Part shown: piece by piece, positions 22,206-34,053 of the stretch
Position numbering within the stretch: position 1 is the first letter of the stretch
Layout: every line of letters starts with the position of its first letter
DNA from: Vermamoeba vermiformis
Taxonomy: Eukaryota > Tubulinea > Echinamoebida
Assembly (NCBI GenBank): GCA_045837725.1
Contig: JBEWZL010000236.1
Span: 248,001 to 312,000 of the forward strand
DNA length: 64,000 nt
Reading direction: 5' to 3'
Made by a program: the position numbers and the translations under genes
Notes under the pieces: generated by a model
What the model was told of the DNA's origin: nothing
Seen by the model: only the letters and a program-made list of their open reading frames with translations
The model's database searches: none

Positions 22206-24630
22206 TACTTGAAGCCACTGTCCAAGCGCTGCTTGACTCTCGTAGTTTCATCGATAAAATTTACAATATGTTGTTTTTCTGGCTTTTGATGGTCTCGTTG
22301 CAGCCAGTCGCGAACTTTTGCTTCGAGTTCTTGCCATCCGATTAATTTTTTGGATCCGTTCATCCATAAGCTGACCATAGTCTCACTAAATACGAGATTA
22401 GTATCGTGTATAGCGGTATATACGTATTAATTTAGATAATGGCATAAACTGAATCAGATCTGGATTACGTCAAATATAGTTTGCGATTTAAACATAAAAA
22501 TTTGCTTAATTTAGCTTACCTCGCTGGCAATTGATGCGCCAATACTTTTTGACTAATGGTGTACTCTTTTAATACAGACTTGGTTTGTTCTATCAGCTCT
22601 ACACGACGAACGAAAAGTCAGCAAGTTAAAATCAAAATACTTCCAAATTAGGAAGCGTTCATCTTATTGAAAAATTTTCGCTTACCTGGATCGGGCAATT
22701 GATATTTCTCCGGCACTCCAACGCCTTGATCTATAAAATATTACCAGTTAGTAACCGGATCTAAAATAGAAAAAATTCGTTTAATGTTGCAGGATGCATC
22801 CATCGTTTTGCTGTTAATATTGCATAATTTCATATTTAAATACTACCGTACCTTTAGGCTTTGACGAGGTGATTTTCCGCCGCTTTTTCTTTCGTTTTCG
22901 CTCTTCATATGAATCATCGCTCGACAACGCCCCAGCTCCCGAGGCCGAGTCACTATCATCGGTCAACGCTTGGTCAACGCTAGTACCGTCCTCTTCGCCG
23001 TCGGCGCGACTGCTGGTCGATTCGTCTTTAGTTTGAGGTCGCTTCCGCTTCGTTGTAACGGACGGGCTGGATGTAGGCGGTGTTTTCGGAGTTGCAATTT
23101 TCTTATAGGGCTGTTGTTGTGGCTGTATATTAGCTTTATCTTCGGTTTTCATATCCGCTTCAATTTTCGGTTGGTTGTGAAGCAGATGCGGTGCTATGTT
23201 TGGCGGTGGATCTTGCGCTATATAAAAGTGATTCACTGGCGTGTGATGTTCTGCTTCGTGAATAGAATAGGCAGGTAGGGCATATACAGGTGTATTTTGA
23301 GGTAGTTGTTGGTAGCGCAAGTGCGGTGCTGTTGGTGGTGGATAAATCGGATGATTTTGCGCGGGAGCATAGATCTGCATTGGCGGTTGTTGCTGATGCG
23401 GGGCTACATTACTATGCATATGTGGGTGGTGGTATTGTTGATGAGGTTGCTGATAATAATACCCGTAGTTCGGGTTGTGTTGTAAACTGGATGTGGGATG
23501 GCGTTGATTGATGTTTTGATTGTGCCCTTCGTTAGGCATATGAACACTACTGTGCGATTGATTATGCGGCGGGATGTGCTCAGGCATGGACTGCACGTAT
23601 ATAGGAGACTGAGGAGCTCCGTGTTCGATTAGTTTGCGCTGCTCTTGGTAGCGGATCTCGCTCGGGTTTTGATGAGGTAAAGAAGCAACCATATGAGGAG
23701 CAGTATGATGGCTCGTCATTGGATCATTATACGGTCCAACCTGCTAGAATACACGTCAGTACAAATGTTCCTGAACAGCGTTAATTAATTTTGAAGAACT
23801 GCAATTTCCATATAAGGCAAAATTCAAATTCTAAAAGCAAAAAAATCCGGATTGTGCGGCAATAATGACGTAACACAAAGTAAAATTAGTGTATCTATAA
23901 GCGATCGACGTCGCCATAACTAATTAAGCGCTAATATCGAAAAAACCGGAAAAAAGTTGCCGGCCTACGTGCCGTTTCAATCCACTACGAAAGGCCAATA
24001 GCAACAAATAAATAAATAACGGTAGTATTGTCGTTCGAATATTTCTGGAATTTGAGATAATAAGACCGTGGGAACGATAAATTGTTAAGTCTATCTACTT
24101 TTCCCAAGTATACTCGAATTTACGATATTCAATACTACCGTTGCATATATCTACTATGGCCTCCGTTTAGGGTGCATTAAATATGATCGAATTGGGTGAT
24201 TCAAAAATCATCTGCTTACCGATCTGTGTTGAGGCTGGTGCGTCGTGTCCACCGCCTGAGGTTGAGCGAATGAAGCACTAGGGTCTTCTGGTTCATCGCT
24301 GTAGTATAATGGATAATCGTCAATAATCAAGAAGATTATGTAGGATGTAACGGGATATAAATGGAGGGTATGGTTATTGCGCAGATGGTATTTAGTCAAT
24401 TAGCTCGACAGGTGAAATAAATAATAAATAAGCCAATTAAATTGAATTTTTGCCGTCAAAAATGATCTACAAAATTATTAGATATTTTTTTGAGGTATTA
24501 TTATTGGATGAAAATCTTTTTGGATGGGGTGGTAGTAAAAGTAATAAATTAGCGGTGCTGCATCCAACCTTGCTTCTGTATAGCCGTGGTAATAGGCAGA
24601 ATTATAATAATATCGTTGATTATCTGCCAT
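22206..24630 (-). CDS. Q/H/P-rich nuclear protein with CUT-like C-terminus
   Basis: Start 24630 (MADNQRYYYNSAYYHGYTEA), exons joining in frame through SDEPEDPSASF and VGPYNDP into the large exon at 22850-23745, then three short exons to TAA 22206. The middle of about 300 residues is low complexity, rich in His, Gln, Pro and Tyr, followed by an acidic Ser/Asp stretch and the basic cluster ERKRKKKRRK, a likely nuclear signal. The C-terminal 90 residues are ordered: LIEQTKSVLKEYTISQKVLA, HQLPARSETMVSLWMNGSKK and WQELEAKVRDWLQRDH. The order ISQ, then a turn, then SLWMNG resembles the helix-turn-helix of CUT/HNF1-type DNA-binding domains. A transcription-factor role is inference. Confidence 0.55.
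22641..22654. promoter_or_regulatory. Intronic CArG palindrome
   Basis: TTCCAAATTAGGAA in an intron of the Q/H/P-rich gene. Confidence 0.6.
23805..23820. promoter_or_regulatory. Intronic CArG-like site
   Basis: TTTCCATATAAGGCAA in another intron of the Q/H/P-rich gene. Confidence 0.5.
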
Positions 24631-26189
24631 CCTCTGCTGTAATAAATATCAAACTAGCAGGCGATCGACGCAATAGGCATTGGATTTAGTTTCGAGATCC
24701 AACACGACTTGATGGTGTCAACTAGCCAATTAAATAGTGTAAGCTCGTTGGTTTGGGACAACAAAAATGGCGCCAAAAAAATCAACGACGGTTATTATTA
24801 GGAATTGGATCTGGCCCACGTGGTTGGAAGGCGGAACAATTGAATCGACATTAGTGAATTTAGCGACTAAAAATAGCGAGATTGTTAATCTTGCGGGAGA
24901 AGCGAAAAATTGGATTCGCATCTCATGATCTTGATTCACCACTTATAGATCTTGCTCCCAATCAGTAAACGCTCGCTGGATCAAGGTGATGAATTAAGTG
25001 CAATGGTAGATAGCCATATATGAGTCAAATATTTTGCCGCTGCAAGAAAATTCGGTGCGCGCTGCCGTAAAGCGAGCAAATAAAATTAGTTTAAAAACGG
25101 ATCCGGTCCACAATCTCTGAAGCGAGATTAGCAGGTAAACCCAATCTCTCTCGAAGATACTCGGATGATTACAGATCGGACCAGATCCTCCGTGAGTACT
25201 CGAATTGGAATGCCATATTATAAACTCGGCGTATTATGACAGAGCTTTAAAGTATGGCATTAGAATTCCGGTGGTTTAGTTCACAATGTTTCGGGGATCT
25301 CGTGCACTTAAATTGGCATGCTAAAACAGGAATAATTATGTGAGTCCTTGCGTTAGTGTTCTGGCATTCCGGACCGAATCTCTCCGAGCATACTTGGTGT
25401 ATTTTGCAACGTGTGGATCGCGTGGGATATCCAGCGAACGGGATTATGCTGGTTGTGATCTCGCGGGAGATCAGCGGGTTTAAGCAATTAAAGAGACTTG
25501 GCGGGATCGAAAAAGCGTGCCAAGTCCCTTGTATTATGGATGGCTAGCATCTGGCGGATTTTTTTACCGCTGGGATAAATTGTATTTGAACGACGGCAAA
25601 AATACAGAAATCAGATGAAATATTGAGTATAAGCAGAAAAGGCTTGAAACGGCGACACGAGAAATGGTATCATCCGTATTGCCCCGTAATTAAATATGTC
25701 ATTGCAAAGCAAATTTCAATCTGGATGTATAATAAGGGTGAATTACCTGGATTGCTTGCTAACGAGAGCGTCTATTCCAATCCTATTAATTGAACTCGAT
25801 GTCATCCTAGTTGATTCTTCTAAGAGTTGACTAGCATGATTGCTAGTAGATGTACGAGCTATTGCGTTGCAACACCAAGGTGGTTCTGGTTGTTGTTTCG
25901 AAATATGGTTGATCTGTTGTCTATCAATCAAAAATGCCATGAAACTGACCCGAAACGAAGAAGAATTATTTTATTTATCGTTCGGCGAGGTTCTAATTAT
26001 GGCAAAATTCAAACAGGAAGCACAACCGGACAAAGCCGTTTTCCAAAACCAGAATCTTGTGATATTTTCTTCTTCCCACGCCTAATTTCAAAGTTTAGTC
26101 GTATTAATCACCGGCAACTGGCCGCAACGCTGCTGGAAGTATTCGAAAGTACACCTTATCCAAGTACCTAATTTTCCGTAATCTCCGTC
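24631..26189. other. 1.56-kb intergenic region
   Basis: No reading frame here has a family signature, and ORFs such as 25356-25547 lack splice partners. Several GATC-centred hexamers occur (for example GGATCC near 25099). It separates two divergent genes (start 24630 minus, 26190 plus) and may hold long promoters or a decayed gene. Confidence 0.45.
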
Positions 26190-27285
26190 ATGACAACGGT
26201 CAATACGCAAGATAAAACGCAGCGTAAGGAGGCTTTAAACCATAATAATAAACGAAATTAGAAATAATTTTTCGTGTTACTAAATTCACGCAAAATTCAA
26301 TTTATGGCTCGATCAAATAGAAACACTGACAAAATTTATTTCTAGGCTGGCTTAATCTGTTGCTTGATTTTTTTGAAGCAGCCATTCACCAAATTTTGTA
26401 TTGTCGCGAAGTGTATCCGAAGCATTGAGTAGGCCTCCGAGCCCAAGGGGTCGTGTTTTCCTCAAAAGCGAAAATCAAGCGAGGTTCCGTAGCTCAGCGG
26501 CAGAGCGGATGACTGCAGATCATCAGGTCACCGGTTCAAATCCGGTCGGAACCTTTTCTTTTTACTTTTTTGTTGTTACCATCCTTGACCCAAACAGCTA
26601 TCCCAAGCAGCTTTTTACTCGAGCTCAACTTTTTGGTGTACCTATTCAACGATCCCACGCAGAGGAGCTCAGCAACTACATCCGCAACGTGGTTTCAGAT
26701 CTCAACCCGTTCTTGGCGAAGGTATTTTTGGCTGCATTACGCCTTTTACGCTCTAAGTTCTTACGTTATGCCCTAGGGCGTCATTGAAAGTGTTATGGTT
26801 GATATCATCGATGACAAAGAGAAGACAGTATCGGGTGCGTATTAAGACATGCACGGGTCTGCGACGGAATAACACATATCGACTTACCAGCCATTGCTAA
26901 CTCGTGTTCAGAACGCTTTGTATTTGAGACTCCAGTATTGTCGCCGACCGAAGCCAAGACTGATAACGAGGACTTATCGTCTTTAGTGGAAGCGTTGAAA
27001 TCAGTTCTACTGCGGATTTCGGCAGTAAATTCGCACATGGCTGCTCCCAAACGAGGTAAAATTTCATAAACTGGTGTGTTTCGCACTTACTGATCGAGAT
27101 ACCTGTTACGACGGTTAGATCTTCAATTTGCAATTAGGGTGAACACCAAAGACGAATCTATGCTCAAAAGTCTTACGTGGATTGAGTCTGAAAAAGAAAA
27201 CAAGCAGAAAACGTTTGGATCGCTTCTACCCTTGCGATCTGTCAACGAATCCGGCTTAAAAATGCAGCTTTTCGTAAACTATTGA
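26190..27285 (+). CDS. REV7: REV7/MAD2L2 HORMA-domain protein
   Basis: Six exons: 26190-26223, 26346-26412, 26598-26721, 26777-26834, 26891-27055 and 27119-27285, giving 204 residues, close to human REV7. All junctions are GT-AG and keep frame. The HORMA fold is read as LLLDFFEAAIHQILYCREVY, FTRAQLFGVPIQRSHAEELS, VIESVMVDIIDDKE, the signature ERFVFE (about residue 102), SLVEALKSVLLRIS and the safety-belt end LPLRSVNESGLKMQLFVNY. REV7 bridges REV1 and REV3 in translesion polymerase zeta and acts in shieldin in animals. Intron 2 (26413-26597, 185 nt) contains a complete tRNA gene on the same strand. Confidence 0.9.
26483..26554 (+). tRNA. tRNA-Cys (GCA), inside a REV7 intron
   Basis: 72-nt cloverleaf. 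Acceptor stem GGTTCCG pairs with CGGAACC, D arm is GCTC/GAGC, anticodon arm GATGA-CTGCAGA-TCATC gives anticodon GCA, and T arm is ACCGG-TTCAAAT-CCGGT with discriminator T. It is intronless. A T-rich run (TTTTCTTTTT) follows at once and fits RNA polymerase III termination. No CCA is encoded, as expected in eukaryotes. It sits wholly within intron 2 of REV7. Confidence 0.96.
26555..26575 (+). terminator. Pol III terminator of tRNA-Cys
   Basis: T-rich run directly after the tRNA 3' end. It also lies in the polypyrimidine side of the host intron, upstream of the acceptor at 26597. Confidence 0.7.
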
Positions 27286-27483
27286 ATCAAGTGGGAAGAA
27301 CACCAAGATTCGCGATCAAACGCGAAATCATGATTTTACTATGATGGGTGGAATATATTTAGATTGGCGGTCAAATGCCGCTCGTTGCAATTATTCTAAA
27401 GTGGTGTTGATTCACTTTAATTACGTTGTGCTCGCGCAAGCACCAATCCTGCCTTAGCGCGCATTGTATCAACAATACATTAA

Positions 27484-30400
27484 TTAAATCGGTCCGATTT
27501 TATTTAATACACGAAGATTGAATGCGACATTAATTTCAATAAATAGCGGATACGGGATTTGCTTGAAGAATGGCTTTTTAACGACTTCCTCGTAGTTACT
27601 TACGATGTAGTTCAATATTTTGTCTTTAATCTTCTCTTCTCCTAACTCCGTAGCCATATCTAACAGCTCCAAACAGTTTTCAGTTGTCAATGAATTTCGC
27701 ACTGCGTATCCACAATGAATTACGAGCGGTAAGTGCTCCGTTGCGAGACCGAAATAAGCTGCAAAATAGCAACATACGTCAGTGTCAAGTTTAATTACGC
27801 TTCGGCGAACAAATTTAGCACACCCGGCCCGAAAAAAATTTGCACGCGTTTTTCAGATACTGCGCAATCGGAATAAATATTTCCGGCTTTAGACCGTATA
27901 AAACAAAACTGTACATTACCTGAGTTGACCAATATATACATGCAGTCGTAAGGATTCTTTAAGTGGCTTTGTTTGCCGGAGTAGAAATAACGGATCAAGC
28001 CTTTTGCTGCCTCGTAAGTTATGCCTTGTTTCTTATTAGGCCCTGGTATCTTAAGTACACCTAACATACGTATCAACATTAGTACCAGCGGGATATTATT
28101 ATCGTGGACGGAGTTCACAATGCAAAAGCTTTTTATCAGATCACAAAGTTTTAGTTACCCGAAGAGGCCTCCGCCATTCCAGACCTGAATAAAGCTGCAA
28201 AGAAGGCGCAACGCGTTGATAAAATTAATTTGTGACACCATATAAATCGATCTTCGACCTCGAGCTTGAAATCGCATTCCTAATTAGCTTACCGTTAATT
28301 TTGACATTTTAAATATAGTCCATATGTTGCAACAACATATTATTCATCGTAATTGCTACGTACCACTTGTTTAGTAAACAAACTATCCATATCTTTTGAC
28401 AGGGAAATGTTCGTCGTTACACCGAGCTCCCAAATCTGGTTTAGAGTCATCTCTTCACCGCTAATCTCCACCGATTCCTTAACGATGCTAGCAAATTGTT
28501 TATAGCCCAAGATGCGCGACTCAACTTGGTCAATTATCGCCCCATTCGATCCCGTCGTGTGTAAGTGTAACAAAACTCCACGGATCTGTCCCAAATATGA
28601 CTCATTAGCTACGCCTTATCGGAAAAATAGCAAGAAGAATCATATTAAAGCGACTAATGGCCGATAGTAACGCATATAATGTAACTGGATTTCAGATCCA
28701 AATTTAGATCCGTTGCCAATCAATCGGCCGATGTTTGATTGCTTACCACCGCTTCGAGTTCAAACTTTAAAGCTTCTTCTACGATAGTCACAGCGTCTCT
28801 AAGCCTGCAACGGAGAATTAAATTGGTATCGTGGCATCCAATCATCTAGGATTTAAATTGTTGTACGTACTGAAATACCAAAGCTAGGCGTCGAAAGCAA
28901 TGTTGTTTTAATAGGTCCAAGTTGAATAAGGTCGCCAACGCCAACAATCCGATCAGATCTTTGACACCGTCCACCGAATGTTCCGGCAACACTTCTCCAT
29001 AAATATAATTAATCAGGGCGTTAATGCTCTTGTCGCTAACAGGCAAGTCGTTGAATATATTATTAGCGTTCTTTCGTTCGAGCATTTTGGGGCATCTGGC
29101 CAGTAAGATCGGCGAGTGTAAAAACAACGTCTTCTTGTTGATAACTATTTGGACATTGGAGCTTTCTTTGCTTGCCAACAGTTTTAAAAAGTCTTTTCGT
29201 AGTAAAGCAGCTGTTGCTTGCCCGGGTGTGCCTAGAATGCGAATTTTCCAAATAAGGTAATTTGAATTTAAAACTCAAATCCGTACCACTCAACGCTGCG
29301 CAATGAGAAGAGACCGAGCTGATATGCGAGAATAGTACGTGCTCGTAACCTAAGATAGGTTTCGGTACTAAAGAGCTCTTCTCTGCTCCATGTCCAAGTT
29401 TGCCGTAGGCGCCGGATCCCCAAGTGTAGATTATACCTTCCTCTATAGATGCGGTTAGTATCAATTTCGATTAGATTATACATTAGTACTACGCACCTGT
29501 CAAAGCAAGGCTATGATATTTGGCAGCTACGATGCAGATAAAGGTCACGCTAGTTTTGATTTTTGTAGGTCTCAAGCATAAATTATAATTGCCGTGCCCT
29601 AATTGGCCGTAACTATTCTTGCCCCAGGTATATATCTCGCCCTCCTCTGCAGATACAAATCTTAAATTGTGGGAACGGACAGATCCAGAAATAGATCCAG
29701 CGGAAATATAGTGCGCGGAGGATTGAATGAAAAATATCTGCAATCTCGCTACTTACCAGACAATGCCATACTATGCGAATGACCAGCAGAGACTGCAGCG
29801 AAAGGCACGTAATTGAACCCTTCTATTTTAACCGGTGTAGCGACATTGGATGTGTTGTTATGGCCTAACCGACCATAAGCGCCGTACCCCCAGCTGTATA
29901 TCCGTCCATCCTCTATATTAAAATCAGATAAGTATCCATCAGGATCATTAGAATTAATCCGCTACAAATTGTTTATCAAAAGATTTTCAGAACGTAAACA
30001 AAATCAAATCAAAATTAAGGCAAGTAATTTACTGTAATATTATAGTTTACCCGTTAGCGCTAGAGAATGATAACTGCCGCAAGATACTTGAGTTATTTTG
30101 ACGTTGGATGGGAAGTTGAGTAGTCTCGGTTTGTAACAATCGTCCGTTCTACCAGTGCCTAATGCGTACCTCGCACCACAGCCCCACGCGTAGACTTGGC
30201 CTTTGTCTATTTTGAAAGAAATCTATTTTTAGTAACTTGTAGAAAGCAGTTCCATCTCGGACGGATGGATCTTGCAGATTGGACTCGAAGAAAGCATACC
30301 TGTAACAGCCATAGTATGCGATTTGCCCGATGATACAGAAACGATCCGCGTATGTTGGAGATCTAAGTCGAGATCTTTAGTTGGTTGAATTTTCCTTATT

Positions 30401-31396
30401 TAGAAGTACGGATAACCTCGCACGAGATTTCCGAATTCTTACCGCAGATTACGCGAGGTTTGTACTGACTAAATTCATCGCCGTGGCCTAAGCAGCCATG
30501 CGCTCCTAGACCCCAAGTATACACATGACCTTCTTCTGTAAATTGAAACCGTATTAGTAGCTGGAGCTATTATAGTAACGTGTAGGATTAGATTATGTGG
30601 CATGTATAGTTCAGCTGCGCGGAGATTTCGCAACTGAGTTAAAATGGATCGGCTAAATTAGTTCGTACGTGTAAGAGCAGCTGTATGAAAGTAGCCAACG
30701 GAGATTGCGCTAAATGTAACGTGCTGCAGGTCTTCTAATAGAGTGGGGATGAGCCGAGAGAACTTGTCGCCATGGCCTAGCCTAAAAATAGTCTCAGTAT
30801 TGGCTTGCCAAAAAAAGCGAGATCCGATCCGGTACACGTGATCAAAATCGTTCTTAGAATTGGCTTGTTGGGAAAATTAGTACGTACTTGCCATATTCTC
30901 CATCACCCCAAGTATAGAGTTGGCCCTTTTCTGTTCGATAGGTAATTTAGTAACTGTTTTCAGCATCTTCGTTACTGCGCGCAAATTACAATGGTTTCTT
31001 ACCGTTAATTGCAACGTTAAAATTAACGCCCGCGCCAATATGAGTAAATTTGATATTAAAATCCATTTTACGCGGCTGGTGAGCATCATGTTTCCAAGTT
31101 CCCAAACCGCCGTCCTTAGCACTGCCCCATGCAAACGCGGTGCCATCTGTAATTAACGGAAATCATATTTAATGTTTAATATTAAATTATTACGCGTAGA
31201 GCAAGTCAATTGATTGTAATTTACTTCAATCGAAAAGACCTTTTGGAAATTCAACAAAAATCGTGCATTAATTTTTAAAAATATAATGACCGCATACCTG
31301 GTACAGTGGTCATAAATCCGTGACTATAACTATCATGTTCAGAGTGCGAAAAATCGGATTCGGAAATTGACGACTTTCGGATGATTGAGACTTCCA
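27484..31396 (-). CDS. RCC1-repeat BTB/BACK protein
   Basis: Many exons, start 31396 (MEVSIIRKSSISESDFSH), stop 27484. The N-terminal half has about seven RCC1 blades, roughly one per exon, each with the W-G-x(3)-GxLGxG pattern: YTWGDGEYGK, VYTWGLGAHGCLGHGDE, IYSWGYGAYGRLGHNN, IYTWGKNSYGQLGHGN and IYTWGSGAYGKLGHGAE. Then comes a BTB domain (SNVQIVINKKTLFLHSPILL, NIFNDLPVSDKSINALINYI, LFNLDLLKQHC), a second more divergent BTB-like region and a BACK-like end (NCLELLDMATELGEEKIKDK). This matches RCBTB-type proteins, which pair a beta-propeller with a possible Cullin-3 adaptor. The junctions in the second BTB-like region are not fully resolved. Confidence 0.82.
29246..29260. promoter_or_regulatory. 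Intronic CArG-like site
   Basis: TTCCAAATAAGGTAA in an intron of the RCC1-BTB gene. Confidence 0.5.
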
Positions 31397-31563
31397 TTTC
31401 GGTTAAACTATTCGTGTCATGTATTCTCTGGTGTCTTATTTAATGCATTTCATAATATTATGAAATGCATTTCATAATATGCGTTCATTAATTGCCAATT
31501 ATTTGAAAGAATCTTTTTTCAGCTAATTGCAATTTTACTCAACGATGCAAAAAATCGAACAGC
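31397..31563. promoter_or_regulatory. Divergent promoter with a perfect 28-nt palindrome
   Basis: The spacer between RCC1-BTB (minus, start 31396) and the secretory JmjC gene (plus, start 31564). At 31443-31470 it holds a perfect palindrome with half-site ATGCATTTCATAAT; a further partial copy follows to about 31480. It lies near the middle of the spacer. Confidence 0.7.
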
Positions 31564-33887
31564 ATGGAGCACCGTAGAATATTAGCCTATGGTCTCTTGT
31601 TACTCGCTTGGTACGTTAATTAGCATTATTGGATAGTTTTGGCTCGCATTAACTCGTCTGCTTAGCGTGCTAATTTGTAGAGGTGAATCTGAGCCAAGCA
31701 CGCAAGAAATCGAGAAAAAAATATTCACAACGAATGATTTATTAGAAGAAAAACAGCTAGAAGTTTTAGAATGGGAGGACGGGCCCGGATTTATTGATAA
31801 GGTAAATTTGTTTATCTTCCCTCAAAGTAAAACACGTCAAAAATATGGAAATATTTATTATTAATAATTATCGATATTTTTACTGGGATTTTTGACTGAG
31901 TATTTATTTTCTGAAATCGAATTTCGTTAATGAAAATATTCGGATCCCATTTTCTGACGTGGTCATCACAGTTACTCGCGAAAAGAGTGCCCGTAATATT
32001 AAAAAATTCACCTGCAACACAATGGGCGGCTGTAAAGACATGGAACCCGAAGCACATGGCCGAAAAAGCTGCGGTACGTCGAACACATCTGATCTACCTT
32101 CGTACACCATGACTAAGTGTCGTTATATGAAAATAGAAAGCTACAGGAGTTAAAATATACAATAAGCGAAAATTTCCAGTCGGCTGTTGCGAATTAAATC
32201 CAATGTCGCAAAAAGACTTTTGGGATCGAGTGGAAATGAGTCAGGAAGCAGGTACGTCATAGTTAATACGAACTAATATATCTAATATAATATTATGCGG
32301 TATTTGATAATATTAATGATATTGAAGCATATTCAAGAGTAAAATATTTTTCGGATCCAATGCACTTTTTGACATTGCCTTTATCTTTATAGGCGAGTAT
32401 ATGTACTTCAATGGCCAGGCACATATACTAGGCCCCGCTCTCGAAAAGGAAATAGGACCAAAATTTTTTATGGAGCGCGAGGGACGAATGACCAATGTGT
32501 GGATGGGCAACAAAGGCGCGACTGCACCATTGCATCACGATCCGTTTGAGAACTTTTTCGTGCAAGTCTACGGAACGTAAGTCATAGTATATAGTATACT
32601 AGTGATATACTCAACGGGACTTGCCTTTTTAGGAAAAAGTTCTACTTGTTTCCGCCATCAGAGCATCGCAATCTCTACGTACATCCCAAGACTCACGCGA
32701 TGCACAGACACGCACAAGTGGACATTGACGCGCCTGATCTTGAAAAATATCCCAAGTTAGAACACGCGAGGGGATTTACATTGTTGGTAGAGCCAGGCAC
32801 CGTGTTCTATTTACCACCGTTTTGGTTCCATCAAGTCGAGTCGTTGACTGACACGATTTCGATCAACACGTGGTACCCGTCGACTGTTGTGGTAAGCATT
32901 GTTATTGACAAGGCCTCTGTACAGTTTAACAAAGTCGCGTGTCACTCCAAGGCAACACCTATCACTCCAACACTTATGTTTGACACGTGTCATTTGTCGC
33001 TCAACGGCAAAACAGAAATTATTGACTGATGTGCGACAGTATAGGCCTCCTTATGCCCGTTCTATAGTACCAACTTTCTGAGAATTTTTGCTTTACAGGA
33101 ACAAATGGGCGAGGCTTGGGACGAAAACATGCCGTTCAATCCTGAATGGAGCGACGTCAATTTTGTCACGGCTGTCAAATACGTCATCAGCAAGATGATC
33201 GAAACAGTCTACCCTGGCGAGAATTCAGTGAAAGAGTTCATCGGCGAACTCGTTAGAACTCGATTCGTGCCACTGTACAAGAACTCTTCGGCCGTAGATT
33301 TATTGACTGGTACGTCCCATACCACATTTGACACCTGTCACACCTATAACTCGACCGTCCATTCGCATCAAAATCAGTTGATGCTAAAAATAGCTCACCC
33401 GGGTCAGCCTTTCGATGACACGTGTCAAATTAATGTTGCCTTCACTGTCCGAATTATGACCTTAATTTCATTGTAGGAGTGAATACCGTGAAAGATCCGC
33501 ATCTCCAAGTACATTTGCACGAACAACAAGAGCTCGATGCGAGTATTTTTGCACCGGCATTGAGGGACGAAGAATTCTGTGGCGGACCTCCTGACTTTAT
33601 TGAAGGCGAGAAGTCAGTGTTGAAAGAGTTCAAACGCGCTATTAAACGGTTGTCGGCTAAATTTAGCAACGCGCCAAAAGGTAACAAAGAAGAAAGTTTA
33701 TTTTTAATGTTTTTTAACGATTTTTTTTTGGTCAGATCTGCGAGACGTGCAAATGGAAGATTATATTGAAGATATGATAGGACAGGTACGATATCGATTT
33801 AACGTCCATATTAATATTTATTAACGAATCATTTATCAGACTGTCGGCGACCGAAAAGTGTTCAAGTTCCTGCAAGACTGTTTCTAG
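31564..33887 (+). CDS. Secretory-pathway JmjC/cupin-8 hydroxylase
   Basis: Exon 1 (MEHRRILAYGLLLL) splices to CVLICRGES, together forming a signal peptide, and the gene runs to TAG 33887. The catalytic core has LLAKRVPVILKNSPATQW, VWMGNKGATAPLHHDPFEN with the Fe(II) H-x-D, FFVQVYGKKFYLFPPSEHR, and GTVFYLPPFWFHQVESLTDT with the distal His. The order matches JmjC hydroxylases of the FIH/JMJD5/PSR group. The signal sequence places it in the ER or outside the cell rather than the nucleus (inference). The C-terminal region is helical, with acidic/basic stretches (HLQVHLHEQQELDA). Two introns carry TGACACGTGTCA, at 32981 and 33416. A donor near 32083 was chosen to keep frame. Confidence 0.8.
32981..32992. 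promoter_or_regulatory. Intronic TGACACGTGTCA
   Basis: Perfect copy in an intron of the secretory JmjC gene. Confidence 0.7.
33416..33427. promoter_or_regulatory. Intronic TGACACGTGTCA
   Basis: Second perfect copy in the same JmjC gene, next intron; the variant TTTGACACCTGTCA lies about 90 bp upstream. Confidence 0.7.
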
Positions 33888-34053
33888 GACCGTAATTGAA
33901 CCTGTACGAGCATTTGTTGTGTAAATAATAAATTTGGGCTGAATTCTCGCCGAGATGGGACCTCATGTGAATCCACGGTCCAAATCCTCCACATTTTTGT
34001 TTGGATGTAACCAAAATTCGGTTACAATTTTTTTGAATCTTCAAGAATAAACC

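Noticed and set aside
25356-25547. Plus-strand 63-codon frame in the long spacer
   Set aside because: No domain, no splice partner, isolated.
26805-27133. Minus-strand frames opposite REV7 exon 5
   Set aside because: The plus strand gives a complete REV7 with family motifs; the minus frames are antisense shadows.
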